64,000 nt of DNA from Candidatus Uabimicrobium amorphum (GCF_009002475.1 NZ_AP019860.1:3782001-3846000); one strand, 5' to 3'; positions 28,601-38,170 are shown, numbered from the stretch's first letter. Made by a program: numbers and translations. The notes: generated by a model from the letters alone, not told the origin.

Positions 28601-31600
28601 GAAACCATCCACGCGCAACATCGTCTTCTCGATGATTTGAATTTAGATTCCATAAAATCTGCCGAAGTCATATCGGTATTTTCCCAACAGTTTCAACTAC
28701 AGCAAAGTTTTGAGCCAACAGCATTTACCAACGCCACTTTAGATGAGTTATCTCAGCAAGTGTGTGCTTTAAAGCAAGCGACCAAAAAATCATCGTGGGT
28801 ACACTCTTTTGTTCGCAAATGGCGACAAAAAGAAATTACAGATAAAGAAATGGTAAAAGCAAACTATCGCCTCGTCGGAGATACCAGTGGTCGCCTCGCA
28901 AGTATTCTGAGCAAAAGTTTTGCCATTGACTCGCACGCAACAAGTGCAATATTTGTACTACCTGAAGATACAACACTTGATATATCGTTACTACAAAAAC
29001 TCGCAAATTCATCATCAATAAAACATATCACCGTCCTTGATCCTAATAGCCAACGTAATATAAAACGCGATGAGGGAGTCGAATCTTTTTTTGCCAGTCT
29101 ACAACGAGAGATTCGCGACTTCGGGGTAAATTTTATTGGAATTTCTCACGATTTCCCCATGGAGTGTATACCGCAACTTGTCACCAAAGAACATTCGCAC
29201 AATCAACACCATTTCAGCAGTGTGTATTATAACAAACGACAACAGCGTCTTACACCACACTGGCAGCTCATTTTCCCCGACACCAAAAACCAATTGCCTC
29301 TTCCACAACATGTCGTCGTTGTAAGTGGAGGAGCAAAGGGAATCACCGCAGAATGTGTTATAGAGTTGGCTCAAAAATGTGCAGCAACTTTCGTTTTGTT
29401 GGGAAGTTCTCCTCGTGAAAAAGTTTCCTTAGAACCCTTTGCGGCATTTGGTGATCGTATCCATTACTTCTCATGTGATATCACCGACGCATCTCAAGTG
29501 AATACCGTCATGAAAAACGTACAAACTTCTATTGGTGAAATAGAATGGATCATCCACGGTGCGGGAATAAATATACCGCGAAAAGCCGCCGAAGTTTCGT
29601 TACAACAAGCGCAACACGAAATCGCTCCCAAACTCCTCGGACTTGACAATTTACTACAGCATAGTGCTCATACAAAACAGGTCATCGCATTTACTTCTGT
29701 CATAGGCGTGACTGGCTTAGCCGGCAACGCTTGGTATGCTTTTGCCAACGAATCCCTTCGGCGTAAGCTAGCAAAATGGCAAGCAAACAACCCTGATCGC
29801 AAAAGTTGTGCTTTCGCATTTTCGGCATGGGAAGAAGTGGGCATGGCCGCCAATCTAGGTACGATTTCTCACCTAGACAGTCAAGGAATTAAAGCGATTC
29901 CACTAAAGCATGGCGTCGACCAATTCATGAAGTGGATCTCCACAAATCAAAAACCTGATGAAGTGATTATTTGCAGCGAAATGGGAAAAAATTTCACCCC
30001 ATTGTCCTTACCTGAGACAACCCCCAAGAAATGCTTTATCGACAATATTGTCAACTACACTCCACAAATAAACTTAAGTGCTCAGTACACACTGGATGTA
30101 CAGCACGACGAGTATTTAAACGACCACATTTTTGATGGAAAAAAATTATTCCCCACGGTCTTCGGTTTAGAGGCAATGGCACAAGGCGTTGAATATCTTT
30201 GGCAACAAAATATCGCTCATATTCGTTTTAGCGATGTCAAACTAACATACCCTATTGTTGTCAACCACAAGCTAAACATACGCATTGACATCAAACGCAA
30301 AAACAATAAGATTTTCAACTGCTGTATTCGCTGCGAAGATAGCAACTATGACGTCGTACATTTTTCCGCCACGGTGATTGTTAACAACGGTATGAAAAAC
30401 AACTTTGCGCAAATTCCACAACAACGATACATTGAAGACGCCAAAAAACTCTATGGACCTATTTTATTTCAAGGAACGCTATTCCAGCAAATAGAACAAG
30501 TTTGCGATTTATCACGCCAACAATGTACCGCAAAAATAGCCAATGGGCCACACAGCGACAAGTGGTATTGTCATCATGAAAACTTTACACTGGGTAACCC
30601 TTATCAGCGTGATGCCTTATTACAAATGGGACAACTTATTATTACACCGGCATTGGGACTTCCCATTGCTATTGACAAAATCGATATAGATCTCAAAAAC
30701 AGCAACAGAGTATATGCACAGACACAACTGCGTGGCCAGGAACAAAATAATGTCATGGGAGATGTCGTTGTCAGTGACGCAACCGGAAACGTTGTCGAAG
30801 AGCTACGCGGTTATCAAATTCGCATCGTACAACAGCAAACACAAATGCCTTACCCCGAGAAACTAGCGGAGTACCTACAATCGCAAAATCATAAACCACT
30901 GCAAATGCCTGCCAAAGCTAACGACAAAATATTTACGGTGGAAGATCACGAACGCGGAGAGCGAGGAGAAGTCAACTTTTTATATCGTTTCCCGATGCGT
31001 TTTGCATACCTAGGCAACCCTAGTGGCGGTACACATTTCGCGACATATTTGCACTGGATTGGTGAAACACGAGAAGTAGGTATTCGTAAAAATGGTATCT
31101 ACGAAAAAGCAACACAGTACATTTCTTCGCAAAATTACGCTTGGATCACCAAGGAAACGAAACTGCAAATTATCGACACACCACAACAAGACAGTTTTAT
31201 TGAGGTCGAATGTTGGAACGAACGCTTGTATGGAACACAAGACGCTAGTTTAGAAATGATATACCGCTTTTACGCCTGCAATGACAACGTACGCCGCCCC
31301 ATAGCCGAGATAGCACAAACCACGACATGGGCAAAAGTCATTGACCATGGTGTTGTTAAACCGGTGGCCTATCCACAAGATATGCATTCATGGATTTTGC
31401 AAACACTTCCCCAACAAGGTCACCGCCGCGATTTATCCTGGACAACCGATTGGGAAAAAGGACAAAGTCAACTTATCGCAGCGCAAGGTCCACAGCTTGG
31501 TAAACTATTGTTCGAAGAATCGTTTCGTACAACACCACGACATTCCAACTTTGTAGGCAACATTTATTGGAGTAATTACGCCGATTGGATGGGCGAAGTA

Positions 31601-31894
31601 CGCGATCTGTGGTTGCAAAGTTTTATGAACTACGGTGAAGCAGAACTACGCTGCACCAATTGCCATATACAACATTTGCGCGAAGCAATGCCTGGAGATG
31701 TCATTGTTGTAAAAATGTACTTGCAACATTGCTACGAATATTGCCTCGATTTGCAGTTTAACTTTTACAAATCTGTAGATGGTGAACTGCAAAAATTAGC
31801 CACAGCATCGCACACCGCATATTCTTTTATTCTTCAAAAAGGAAAGTGGGTTCCCAGTAGTTTTTCACACTTTATTTTGCAGGCCACGCTATGA
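25661..31894 (+). CDS. Iterative type I polyketide synthase, enediyne/polyene (PKSE) type, KS-AT-ACP-KR-DH-hotdog-hotdog
   Basis: 2077 residues. KS (1-455): Cys210 in DGACASS, His341 in HGTGT, His382 in GHTKAAAG; YIGNTLTGEFTRARSLRLRW and LDPFEMVGFSKAGALAT resemble enediyne PKSE motifs as I recall them. AT (about 565-880): Ser675 in GHSLGE. ACP: Ser997 in LNLDSIKS. KR (about 1215-1400): SGGAKGITAE at 1222-1231, Tyr1359. DH (about 1475-1740): His1489 in LNDHIFDG. Two hot-dog thioesterase-like domains end it: about 1755-1905 (YLGNPSGGTHFATYLHWIGE) and about 1935-2075 (FVGNIYWSNYADWMGEVRD). The usual C-terminal phosphopantetheinyl transferase is missing. Inferred product: a conjugated polyene. 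AAGGAAGGG precedes the ATG; first gene of the operon. Confidence 0.9.
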   Translation: MEIPVAVIGMSCRYPGAANVKELWENVLAKRQHFRKFPEKRMPVASYCNDNPQVEDTTSLDMAAFIDNWSLDLTKWRIPQQTYESTDPVHWLALDLAEQALRRINIQDQKLREKTAVYIGNTLTGEFTRARSLRLRWPFVERVIFEEMRKQDIDEQQQQLLLQNIKKSFKGFFPPTNEDTLAGSLSNTIAGRICNFFGFGGGGYTIDGACASSLLAVATAVEKLANGELDMAIAGGIDISLDPFEMVGFSKAGALATSRLAIYDQRACGMMPGEGAGIVILKRLPQAIRDNDNIYAIVRGWGVSSDGEGAITAPKVGGQVRALSSAWQRANYHDIDFVEGHGTGTTLGDRVELESIHTALQGIRNHTERNCGVTSLKSIIGHTKAAAGIGAFIKTVAAVNQRVLPPFAGCENPHNIFRKEARNLYPLCNAYSRDEPIKAGVSAMGFGGINAHIALESPDKKSTEFTIEKSLDFYNAHTQDAEVFVFSASSQQNLYKKCEELYLQAQQIAQCELADLSAFLFTNVNKQYKERLAIIASTPKELAKTLKDVLEFLRNEAQLPHNAFFGNTTQKPRIGFMFAGQGSQKIAMAHKLFMRTDDKKQLLQVLQNALGEKNFNTWIKALYPDDTAMIDHRDSYSSILKQTKFAQPAICFAALLHLRLLTKLGIQPHVVCGHSLGELAALHTAGAFGEKQLLEIAANRGIAMSGEHSNDGMLSLGTDSEHAQQIITKAQCQSQDPLQQNYAVIANKNHAQQTVIAGHHHALRCIKDISPVNAIVLPVSRAFHSKLVEPCAAQFGNMCAISGSMCTTPNNATNLDVDFISGVDGELHRDINSCEYLQHQIPAQVDFVSLLNKAMDRCDILLELGGGQVLSNIAAKIRSEHLCLPIEAKAGTSYDICKIVATLFTKGVTINSQVLFHNRIIHPYVAPQKRKFLINPCEQDANSKYKPQQTTTAKQQVITSAKQPLLSLRERIAALTGFPLETIHAQHRLLDDLNLDSIKSAEVISVFSQQFQLQQSFEPTAFTNATLDELSQQVCALKQATKKSSWVHSFVRKWRQKEITDKEMVKANYRLVGDTSGRLASILSKSFAIDSHATSAIFVLPEDTTLDISLLQKLANSSSIKHITVLDPNSQRNIKRDEGVESFFASLQREIRDFGVNFIGISHDFPMECIPQLVTKEHSHNQHHFSSVYYNKRQQRLTPHWQLIFPDTKNQLPLPQHVVVVSGGAKGITAECVIELAQKCAATFVLLGSSPREKVSLEPFAAFGDRIHYFSCDITDASQVNTVMKNVQTSIGEIEWIIHGAGINIPRKAAEVSLQQAQHEIAPKLLGLDNLLQHSAHTKQVIAFTSVIGVTGLAGNAWYAFANESLRRKLAKWQANNPDRKSCAFAFSAWEEVGMAANLGTISHLDSQGIKAIPLKHGVDQFMKWISTNQKPDEVIICSEMGKNFTPLSLPETTPKKCFIDNIVNYTPQINLSAQYTLDVQHDEYLNDHIFDGKKLFPTVFGLEAMAQGVEYLWQQNIAHIRFSDVKLTYPIVVNHKLNIRIDIKRKNNKIFNCCIRCEDSNYDVVHFSATVIVNNGMKNNFAQIPQQRYIEDAKKLYGPILFQGTLFQQIEQVCDLSRQQCTAKIANGPHSDKWYCHHENFTLGNPYQRDALLQMGQLIITPALGLPIAIDKIDIDLKNSNRVYAQTQLRGQEQNNVMGDVVVSDATGNVVEELRGYQIRIVQQQTQMPYPEKLAEYLQSQNHKPLQMPAKANDKIFTVEDHERGERGEVNFLYRFPMRFAYLGNPSGGTHFATYLHWIGETREVGIRKNGIYEKATQYISSQNYAWITKETKLQIIDTPQQDSFIEVECWNERLYGTQDASLEMIYRFYACNDNVRRPIAEIAQTTTWAKVIDHGVVKPVAYPQDMHSWILQTLPQQGHRRDLSWTTDWEKGQSQLIAAQGPQLGKLLFEESFRTTPRHSNFVGNIYWSNYADWMGEVRDLWLQSFMNYGEAELRCTNCHIQHLREAMPGDVIVVKMYLQHCYEYCLDLQFNFYKSVDGELQKLATASHTAYSFILQKGKWVPSSFSHFILQATL

Positions 31895-33450
31895 AATATT
31901 ACGCGAAAAAGGTACCAAACAAAAAATGGGACTACATTGTCATCGGTTCGGGGATCGGGGGGATGGCCACCGCCGCTCTTTTGGGTTACTTTGGTAAAAA
32001 AGTGTTGCTACTCGAACGGCACTATCAACCAGGAGGTTTTACACACACATTTTCCAGGCGCGGGTACACATGGGACGTAGGTGTTCACACTATTGGTCAG
32101 ATAGGTTCACATTATTTAGAGGGAAGGATTCTACGCACACTCACGGACAATGCCGTTGAGTGGAAATCCATGGGCGAAGTGTGTGAAATATTTCATTACC
32201 CTGACAAAACCATATCTATTTATGGTGACATACAAAAACAGATACAAATGTTGTCTCAGATGTTTCCCAAGGAGCGCAAAGCAATTCAACAATATTTCTC
32301 CACAGTAAAAAAAGCATTGTGTAATCTCGAAATGTACTATGGGGCGCGTTGTTTATTTCCTCACTACTTGAGTATCGCTGATCGAATACTCGGGAGAAAT
32401 AGCTGGAAATGGTTTGGAAAAACGACAATGGAGGTAATGGAGCCGTTATTTCACAATACAAAATTATTTGATATACTCACCGCGCGTTGGGTATACTACG
32501 GCTCACCGCCTGATGAATCTTCATTTGGCATACAGGCTGTTATTGATCGTCATTTCCATGAAGGCGGATACTATCCTGTGGGTGGTGGCAAACAGTTAAC
32601 AACCGCTTTTCTAAAAAAAATATACCACCAAGGAGGGGAGACGCGTGTCTGTGCAGAGGTAAAACAAATTTGTATAGAAAATGATCGTGCTGTTGGCGTT
32701 GAGTTAAAAAACGGTGAAAAGATTTTTGCTCCACGTACTGTGGCGGCAATTCCCTTACATTCTCTACCAAAAATTTTACCGCAGCCTATTCCTTCGTGGT
32801 TACAACAAGTACAAAAAATGCCTTCGACTCCGGCACATCTTTGTCTACACTTGGGATTTAAAGAAGATATTCGTACATTAGGAGCCACAACTGCGAACGC
32901 ATGGTTGTTTAAGGACTACGGCGTGCAGTATGCGACTTGGGATGTTCACCACGAAGAGACGCCAGGCATTTTGTACTGTTCCTTTCCTTCGCTAAAAGAA
33001 GGAAAGCAAAAAAATCACACCGCGGAAATCATTACATTTGTGCCTTGGGAATCATTTGCGCAATGGAAAGACACGACCTGGAAGAAACGCGGTGCACAGT
33101 ACGAAGAAATGAAAGAACAAATAACACAAAAGATTCTCCAGCGCTTTTGGCAATATTTTCCCAAATTACGCAACGCTGTTGATTATGTAGAGCTTTCCAC
33201 TCCCCTTAGCACCAATCACTTTATGGGTACAAGTAATGGTAGTATATATGGATTGGCCCCCACTCCACAACGCTATCATTCGCCATGGACGCGACCACGT
33301 ACACCGTTAAACGGATTATTTTTGAGTGGAAGTGATATGGCTTCTCCTGGCATTATAGGTGCCATGATGGGCGGAGTACTTGCGGCGGTGGCCTGCTGTC
33401 CTGTTGCTGGTAGCAAATTTTTACTAAAACATATGTTCGCAAAAAAATAG
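31891..33450 (+). CDS. FAD-dependent CrtI/retinol-saturase-like oxidoreductase
   Basis: 519 residues. Dinucleotide-binding motif VIGSGIGGMATAALLGYFGK at about 17-36 followed by VLLLERHYQPGGFTHTF, and the C-terminal FAD motif GLFLSGSDMASPGIIGAMMGG. This is the phytoene desaturase / carotenoid isomerase / retinol saturase group, which acts on conjugated polyenes. Its ATG overlaps the polyketide synthase stop by four bases (ATGA), so translation is coupled and a joint pathway is likely: the natural guess is desaturation, isomerisation or reduction of the polyene product. No carotenoid synthase lies nearby. Confidence 0.85.
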   Translation: MKYYAKKVPNKKWDYIVIGSGIGGMATAALLGYFGKKVLLLERHYQPGGFTHTFSRRGYTWDVGVHTIGQIGSHYLEGRILRTLTDNAVEWKSMGEVCEIFHYPDKTISIYGDIQKQIQMLSQMFPKERKAIQQYFSTVKKALCNLEMYYGARCLFPHYLSIADRILGRNSWKWFGKTTMEVMEPLFHNTKLFDILTARWVYYGSPPDESSFGIQAVIDRHFHEGGYYPVGGGKQLTTAFLKKIYHQGGETRVCAEVKQICIENDRAVGVELKNGEKIFAPRTVAAIPLHSLPKILPQPIPSWLQQVQKMPSTPAHLCLHLGFKEDIRTLGATTANAWLFKDYGVQYATWDVHHEETPGILYCSFPSLKEGKQKNHTAEIITFVPWESFAQWKDTTWKKRGAQYEEMKEQITQKILQRFWQYFPKLRNAVDYVELSTPLSTNHFMGTSNGSIYGLAPTPQRYHSPWTRPRTPLNGLFLSGSDMASPGIIGAMMGGVLAAVACCPVAGSKFLLKHMFAKK

Positions 33451-33458
33451 GTGATGTC

Positions 33459-36400
33459 GTGTTCTATCAAATATTGCAATATCGACGAATTGTATTTCTC
33501 GCAAGCTGCGTACTGATCTGTAGTGGTCTTGCCATGTACTACAAGATTCCGAAACAGGAAGATCCCACGATCAAATACAATATGATGCGTGTCATTATCC
33601 CTTTTCCAGGAGCTGACCCAGGAAAAGTGGAAAAACTAGTGACTCAAGAAGTGGAAAAAGTCATTCTCGAACTAGATTGCATTGAAAAAGTCTTTGCTGT
33701 TTCACGTAATGGTCTTGCAGCGTTTGAAATTATTTTTGATTATGACCAAAATCTCGAAACGGCTTTTGAAAAATTAAAAGACAAAATTCGCGATGTGCGC
33801 GCCAAAATACCTAGGGAAACACTTGCCCCTATTATTTTCGACGAAATGGTGAAGAATTACTCGATTATCAGTATTCTCAAAAGTAAAGAACATTCTCTTC
33901 TCGAACTAGAATACTATTTCGAACAACTCAAAAAACGCTGCCTTAACTTACCAGGAGTCGAGACTGTCGAAATAAAAGGTGGAATAGACCGCGCAATATT
34001 TGTGTCTCTACATTTGGATAAGCTGGCGAAATACCGCATACCTATTCGTAAAATAACACAAGCTTTGGCGTTGCGTAACGATGTAAAACCCGGAGGAACA
34101 ATCAAACCAGGAACAAAAAGCTTTCGCATCGAAGCAGAGGGCGAATTTCGCAATTTAAAAGAAATTCGCAACACCGTTGTCGATATTTCCGCAGAAAATC
34201 AAGCCGTTTACATTAGAGATGTCGCAGACGTTCGCTGGGGAAACAAAGATACTGACTACTCGATTCTTTATCGCGGAGAAAAAGTGGTCGCGTTGACCGT
34301 CACCATGAAAAAAGGTTACGATATTTTTCGTTTTCAGCGAGAATACTACTCTGCACAGGATAAACTACAAAAGATTTTGCCGAAGAACATGTCGATAAAA
34401 GTATATCTAGACCAAGGACGTTTTGTCGATGCGAAACTCACCTTACTCTACAATAACTTACTCCAAGGTATGTTTTGGGTGATCTTGGTGCTATTTTTAT
34501 TTATCGGTTTGCGCGAATCCATTGTTGTGGCTATTTCGATCCCCTTGACAATTGTGATATCCTTTTTGTTCATTCGCTTCACTGGATTTGCCTTGCAACA
34601 AATGTCGATCGCATCTTTGGTAATTGCTCTTGGTCTACTCGTAGACAACTCGATTGTCATTGTCGAGAGTATTTACCATGAAATTGCCACAAAAAAACAT
34701 GGTTGGTTAGAGTCTTTCGCCATTGGAGTAAATAAAATCGCTCCGTCGATTATTTCAGGAACACTGACAACCGTTGCCGCTTTTACTCCTTTAATGTTTA
34801 TGGTCGGAGCAACGGGTGCGTTTTTGCGTTCTATTCCCACGGTCGTCATTATTACCTTAATGTGTTCACTATATGTGGCCTTAACTTTGACTCCGATCCT
34901 GTACTTTTGGTTGCGCCCTAAAAAATTACAGAGCAAGCAAAGCGGTCATCGCATGTGGTGGAAAAAATATCGGCGTTTAATTCGCTGGTCACTAAAAAAA
35001 CGTTATCTCGTGGCTTTTGGTGGAATCGCTTTTGCCGGAACAGCCGCAGCGCTTGGTCTCACCATGAAGCTAGAACTGTTTCCCATTGCCGATCGTCCAC
35101 AGCTCATTGTGAATGTTTATCTGCCCGAGGGTTCAAATTTGAAAAAATGCGAAGATGTGGCGCGAAATATGTCAAAAGTCCTCACAAAGCAAAAATTTCC
35201 GCAAATAGTCGACACTATCTACTTCTTGGGAAATGGCGCTCCCAAATTTTATTACAATGAAAATGGCGACATGAAGTTAAAAAATCCGGCGTATATGGAA
35301 GCGGTCATTAACCTAAAACAAGATACCCACAACATAACCGAAGTAACACATGCTATTCAAAAAGAGCTACAAAACAATATTCTTCAAGCACGTACACGCG
35401 TACGTCAATTTCGTCATGGGCAACCCTTTCAGGCTCCCGTATCCATTCGCGTATCATCGAATTATCCCGAAGACATTGAAAAGGTAGTGATACGCCTAAA
35501 GAAATTATTGCGTAAAATGCACGGAACACGCAATGTGATGGATAATATTGGTGAAGATACATACAAATGGAAACTAAAAATTGATCCGTATCGTCTCAAT
35601 CAAATAGGCATCACACACAACGAAATTTCGCAGGATGTCTTCACCGCATTCCACGGCGTTACCGCAACGACATTTCTTTCTAGCGAAGAGAAAATTGACG
35701 TTGTCGTGCGTTTACGTGAAGAAGATCGTCAAAATTTTGCCAGCATAAGTAAATTGTATTTTTCCTCCGCGGCAACCGAAGTCAAAATCCCCTTTGCCCA
35801 AGTAGCGCAAATTGATTTTGACCTAGAGAAAACCCAGATACATCGCTACAACCAACAACTACATGCCTATGTATTTAGTGACACCCAGAACCGTTTGGCC
35901 TCTGAAATTACCGCAGAGGTTAAAAATACCATTCGCACCTGGGAAATGCCATCGGGTTGTGAAATTCATTTTGCGGGAGAGGACGAAGAACTGCGTAAAT
36001 CTATTCGTTCTATATTAATCGCCGGTGTATTGGCCGTATTTCTTATTTATGTTATCTTATCTTTTGAGTTCAACAGTCTTTTTCAACCCCTCATTATTTT
36101 ACTCATTGTACCGCTGGCAATCGCAGGGGCGGTAATTGGTTTGTACTTACTGGGGATGCCTTTGGGCTTTATGTCACTCATGGGCTTTGTCAGTCTCGCA
36201 GGCATTGTTGTAAACGACTCCATCGTGTTGGTGGATACTGCCAACCGTAAAATGGCGCGCAACCAAGTGGCACTTGTCGAAAGTTATGAGAGTTATTCCG
36301 CAATGTTAGTGGACGCTGCCGAGACAAGACTCATTCCCATCATTGCCACATCCATTACAACCATTTTTAGTTTGCTACCTTTGGCGATCTGGGGCGGTAA

Positions 36401-36950
36401 TTTTTGGAGCGCCTTTGCCTATTCTGTTATTTTTGGCTTAGCAACATCCACAATCTTGACATTAGTATTTGCCCCGGTTATGTTTCGCATTATTGAAGAT
36501 ATTAAAATGAAATTTGGCGTCTTACCATCGTTCCGCATTTTTGTTTATCCAGAGAAAACATCATGGAAAAGCGAAGTAAACCGTTTACTGAGCCATCGCA
36601 ACCATGTACACTTTCTGCAAACAGACAGCGAATCAAAAGTAGACCCTGATTTTGTGATTTTAGATCTAGAAAAATTGTCGACACACGATGTTCTACAAAT
36701 TTTATGTAAGCATACTCAGTTGCACCTCATTGCGATTGCCATTACCAGTGACAATATAACCCGCGAGGATTTCCTACATTCTGTAGAACGAAGTAGACAA
36801 AAACCATCGGCACACTTGCGGCACACCATCAAAAATATGCACTATATATCGAGCAATGAGTTAGACTACTTACCAAAGCTCGTCGAACAAGGTGCAGACA
36901 AAATTCAAAGCTTGGTCAAAACAATATGGGATCTTTCTACTCTGAGGTAA
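33459..36950 (+). CDS. RND-family efflux permease with unusual C-terminal domain
   Basis: 1163 residues, about 130 longer than usual. Starts at GTG 33459 with AGGTG before it, 8 bases after the oxidoreductase stop. Residues 1-1020 are a complete RND transporter: TM1 then YKIPKQEDPTIKY, TM4 GLLVDNSIVIVES, PLTIVISFLFI, and TM10 GFVSLAGIVVNDSIVLVD. The pump uses proton flow to export substrates from the inner membrane or periplasm. Residues about 1021-1163 are an extra soluble part (FRIFVYPE, DFVILDLEKLS, LIAIAITSD, GADKI) that resembles a degenerate response-regulator receiver fold. The adaptor follows at once; no outer-membrane TolC gene lies nearby. Confidence 0.9.
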   Translation: MFYQILQYRRIVFLASCVLICSGLAMYYKIPKQEDPTIKYNMMRVIIPFPGADPGKVEKLVTQEVEKVILELDCIEKVFAVSRNGLAAFEIIFDYDQNLETAFEKLKDKIRDVRAKIPRETLAPIIFDEMVKNYSIISILKSKEHSLLELEYYFEQLKKRCLNLPGVETVEIKGGIDRAIFVSLHLDKLAKYRIPIRKITQALALRNDVKPGGTIKPGTKSFRIEAEGEFRNLKEIRNTVVDISAENQAVYIRDVADVRWGNKDTDYSILYRGEKVVALTVTMKKGYDIFRFQREYYSAQDKLQKILPKNMSIKVYLDQGRFVDAKLTLLYNNLLQGMFWVILVLFLFIGLRESIVVAISIPLTIVISFLFIRFTGFALQQMSIASLVIALGLLVDNSIVIVESIYHEIATKKHGWLESFAIGVNKIAPSIISGTLTTVAAFTPLMFMVGATGAFLRSIPTVVIITLMCSLYVALTLTPILYFWLRPKKLQSKQSGHRMWWKKYRRLIRWSLKKRYLVAFGGIAFAGTAAALGLTMKLELFPIADRPQLIVNVYLPEGSNLKKCEDVARNMSKVLTKQKFPQIVDTIYFLGNGAPKFYYNENGDMKLKNPAYMEAVINLKQDTHNITEVTHAIQKELQNNILQARTRVRQFRHGQPFQAPVSIRVSSNYPEDIEKVVIRLKKLLRKMHGTRNVMDNIGEDTYKWKLKIDPYRLNQIGITHNEISQDVFTAFHGVTATTFLSSEEKIDVVVRLREEDRQNFASISKLYFSSAATEVKIPFAQVAQIDFDLEKTQIHRYNQQLHAYVFSDTQNRLASEITAEVKNTIRTWEMPSGCEIHFAGEDEELRKSIRSILIAGVLAVFLIYVILSFEFNSLFQPLIILLIVPLAIAGAVIGLYLLGMPLGFMSLMGFVSLAGIVVNDSIVLVDTANRKMARNQVALVESYESYSAMLVDAAETRLIPIIATSITTIFSLLPLAIWGGNFWSAFAYSVIFGLATSTILTLVFAPVMFRIIEDIKMKFGVLPSFRIFVYPEKTSWKSEVNRLLSHRNHVHFLQTDSESKVDPDFVILDLEKLSTHDVLQILCKHTQLHLIAIAITSDNITREDFLHSVERSRQKPSAHLRHTIKNMHYISSNELDYLPKLVEQGADKIQSLVKTIWDLSTLR

Positions 36951-36952
36951 AT

Positions 36953-38170
36953 ATGAGAATTTATATCTTGATTATTTTATTCATCATCGCATGTGAAAAG
37001 GGCAAAACTCCCCATAAAAACGAGGAGATTCGTTCGGTCACTGTATATAACGTTCAAACAAAAATGATAGATGACAATTTGCCTTTTCGCGGATTCGCCC
37101 ACCCTTACAGAACCGCAAAACTGTCTTTTCGTATTCGTGAAACGATTCACACAATACATTATCGCGAAGGCGCCACGATCAAGAAAGAGCAGGTAATTGC
37201 TTCTCTAGAAGATAAAAATCTAAATCTACAACTTGTCCAGGCACAAAAAGCTCTGCGGTTAGTACAAAGTAAATTAAAGGAAATTTCGTTAGGCCCTCGT
37301 ACGGAAGAGGTTGCCATTGCCAAAATGAAAATAGAGATGTTAAAAGATGTTTACAACAACAAACTATTTACGCTACAAACCAAAAAGAAACTTCGCGAGC
37401 GCAATGTCGTCTCGGTATTGGAACTCGACGGTTTGAAAACCCAGGCAACAGTGGCCCTTGAAGATCGAAAAATTGCCGAACAGCAATTAGAAATTTTGCA
37501 ACAAGGTGCACGAGAAGAAACCATTCAACTCGTTCGCGACGAGGTTGCTCTGGCAAAAACGCGCGTAGATCTTGCCAAACTCAATTTATCCTACACAAAA
37601 CTGCATGCCCCTTTTAGCGGAACCATCCATGAAGTCAATGTTGAAGAGGGAGAATTTTATTCTGGGGCACAGCCCGCATTTGTCATCGATGACTTGCATA
37701 AGGTTAAGGTTAAAATTTTCATCCCCGAAAGTCAAATAGGGGTTCTTAAAGTGGGGCAAAAAGCACAGGTATCCTTCTCGGCATTGACCGACAAAGCTTT
37801 TCAAGGTACTTTATCGCGCATCGCCCACAAGACCGACCCGACCTCAAAAACATTTCTTGGAGAAATTCTTATCGAAAACAAAGGCGGCCTGATACGCGCA
37901 GGAATGTTCAGCAATGTTTCTATTATCCTAAAACGCAAAAAGAAAGTACTCAGTTTACCACCAGAACTCATATTCAAAGATAAGTTAGGGTTCTATGTTC
38001 TGACGTTACAACAAAGACAACAAAAATTATATGTCGCGCGTAAAAACGTTACCGTCGGCAGTATCATCGACAACGCAATCATTGTTCACGGTCTAAAGGA
38101 AAACGATCGCGTTCTGGAAAATGGAAGATATTATGTACTAGTAGGTGATGAGGTAAAACGGAAGAATTGA
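36953..38170 (+). CDS. RND efflux periplasmic adaptor lipoprotein (HlyD/MFP)
   Basis: 405 residues from the ATG at 36953, two bases after the pump stop, with GAGGT at 36943-36947. The lipobox FIIAC gives a lipid anchor. Biotinyl-lipoyl and hairpin regions: TIHTIHYREGATIKKEQVIASLED, a long alpha-hairpin (residues about 95-205), LHAPFSGTIHEVNVEEGEF, then beta-barrel VKIFIPESQIGVLKVGQKAQV. It links the pump to an outer-membrane channel encoded elsewhere. Last gene of the polyketide operon; inferred role is export of its product and self-protection. Confidence 0.9.
   Translation: MRIYILIILFIIACEKGKTPHKNEEIRSVTVYNVQTKMIDDNLPFRGFAHPYRTAKLSFRIRETIHTIHYREGATIKKEQVIASLEDKNLNLQLVQAQKALRLVQSKLKEISLGPRTEEVAIAKMKIEMLKDVYNNKLFTLQTKKKLRERNVVSVLELDGLKTQATVALEDRKIAEQQLEILQQGAREETIQLVRDEVALAKTRVDLAKLNLSYTKLHAPFSGTIHEVNVEEGEFYSGAQPAFVIDDLHKVKVKIFIPESQIGVLKVGQKAQVSFSALTDKAFQGTLSRIAHKTDPTSKTFLGEILIENKGGLIRAGMFSNVSIILKRKKKVLSLPPELIFKDKLGFYVLTLQQRQQKLYVARKNVTVGSIIDNAIIVHGLKENDRVLENGRYYVLVGDEVKRKN

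Noticed and set aside
25661..31894. PfaA-type PUFA synthase or HglE-type glycolipid synthase
   Set aside because: Single ACP, no PfaB-D partners, and KS motifs closer to PKSE as I recall them; phylogeny is still needed.
25661..38170. Complete enediyne biosynthetic cluster
   Set aside because: The other conserved enediyne cassette genes and warhead genes are not here, so only a PKSE-like synthase is claimed.
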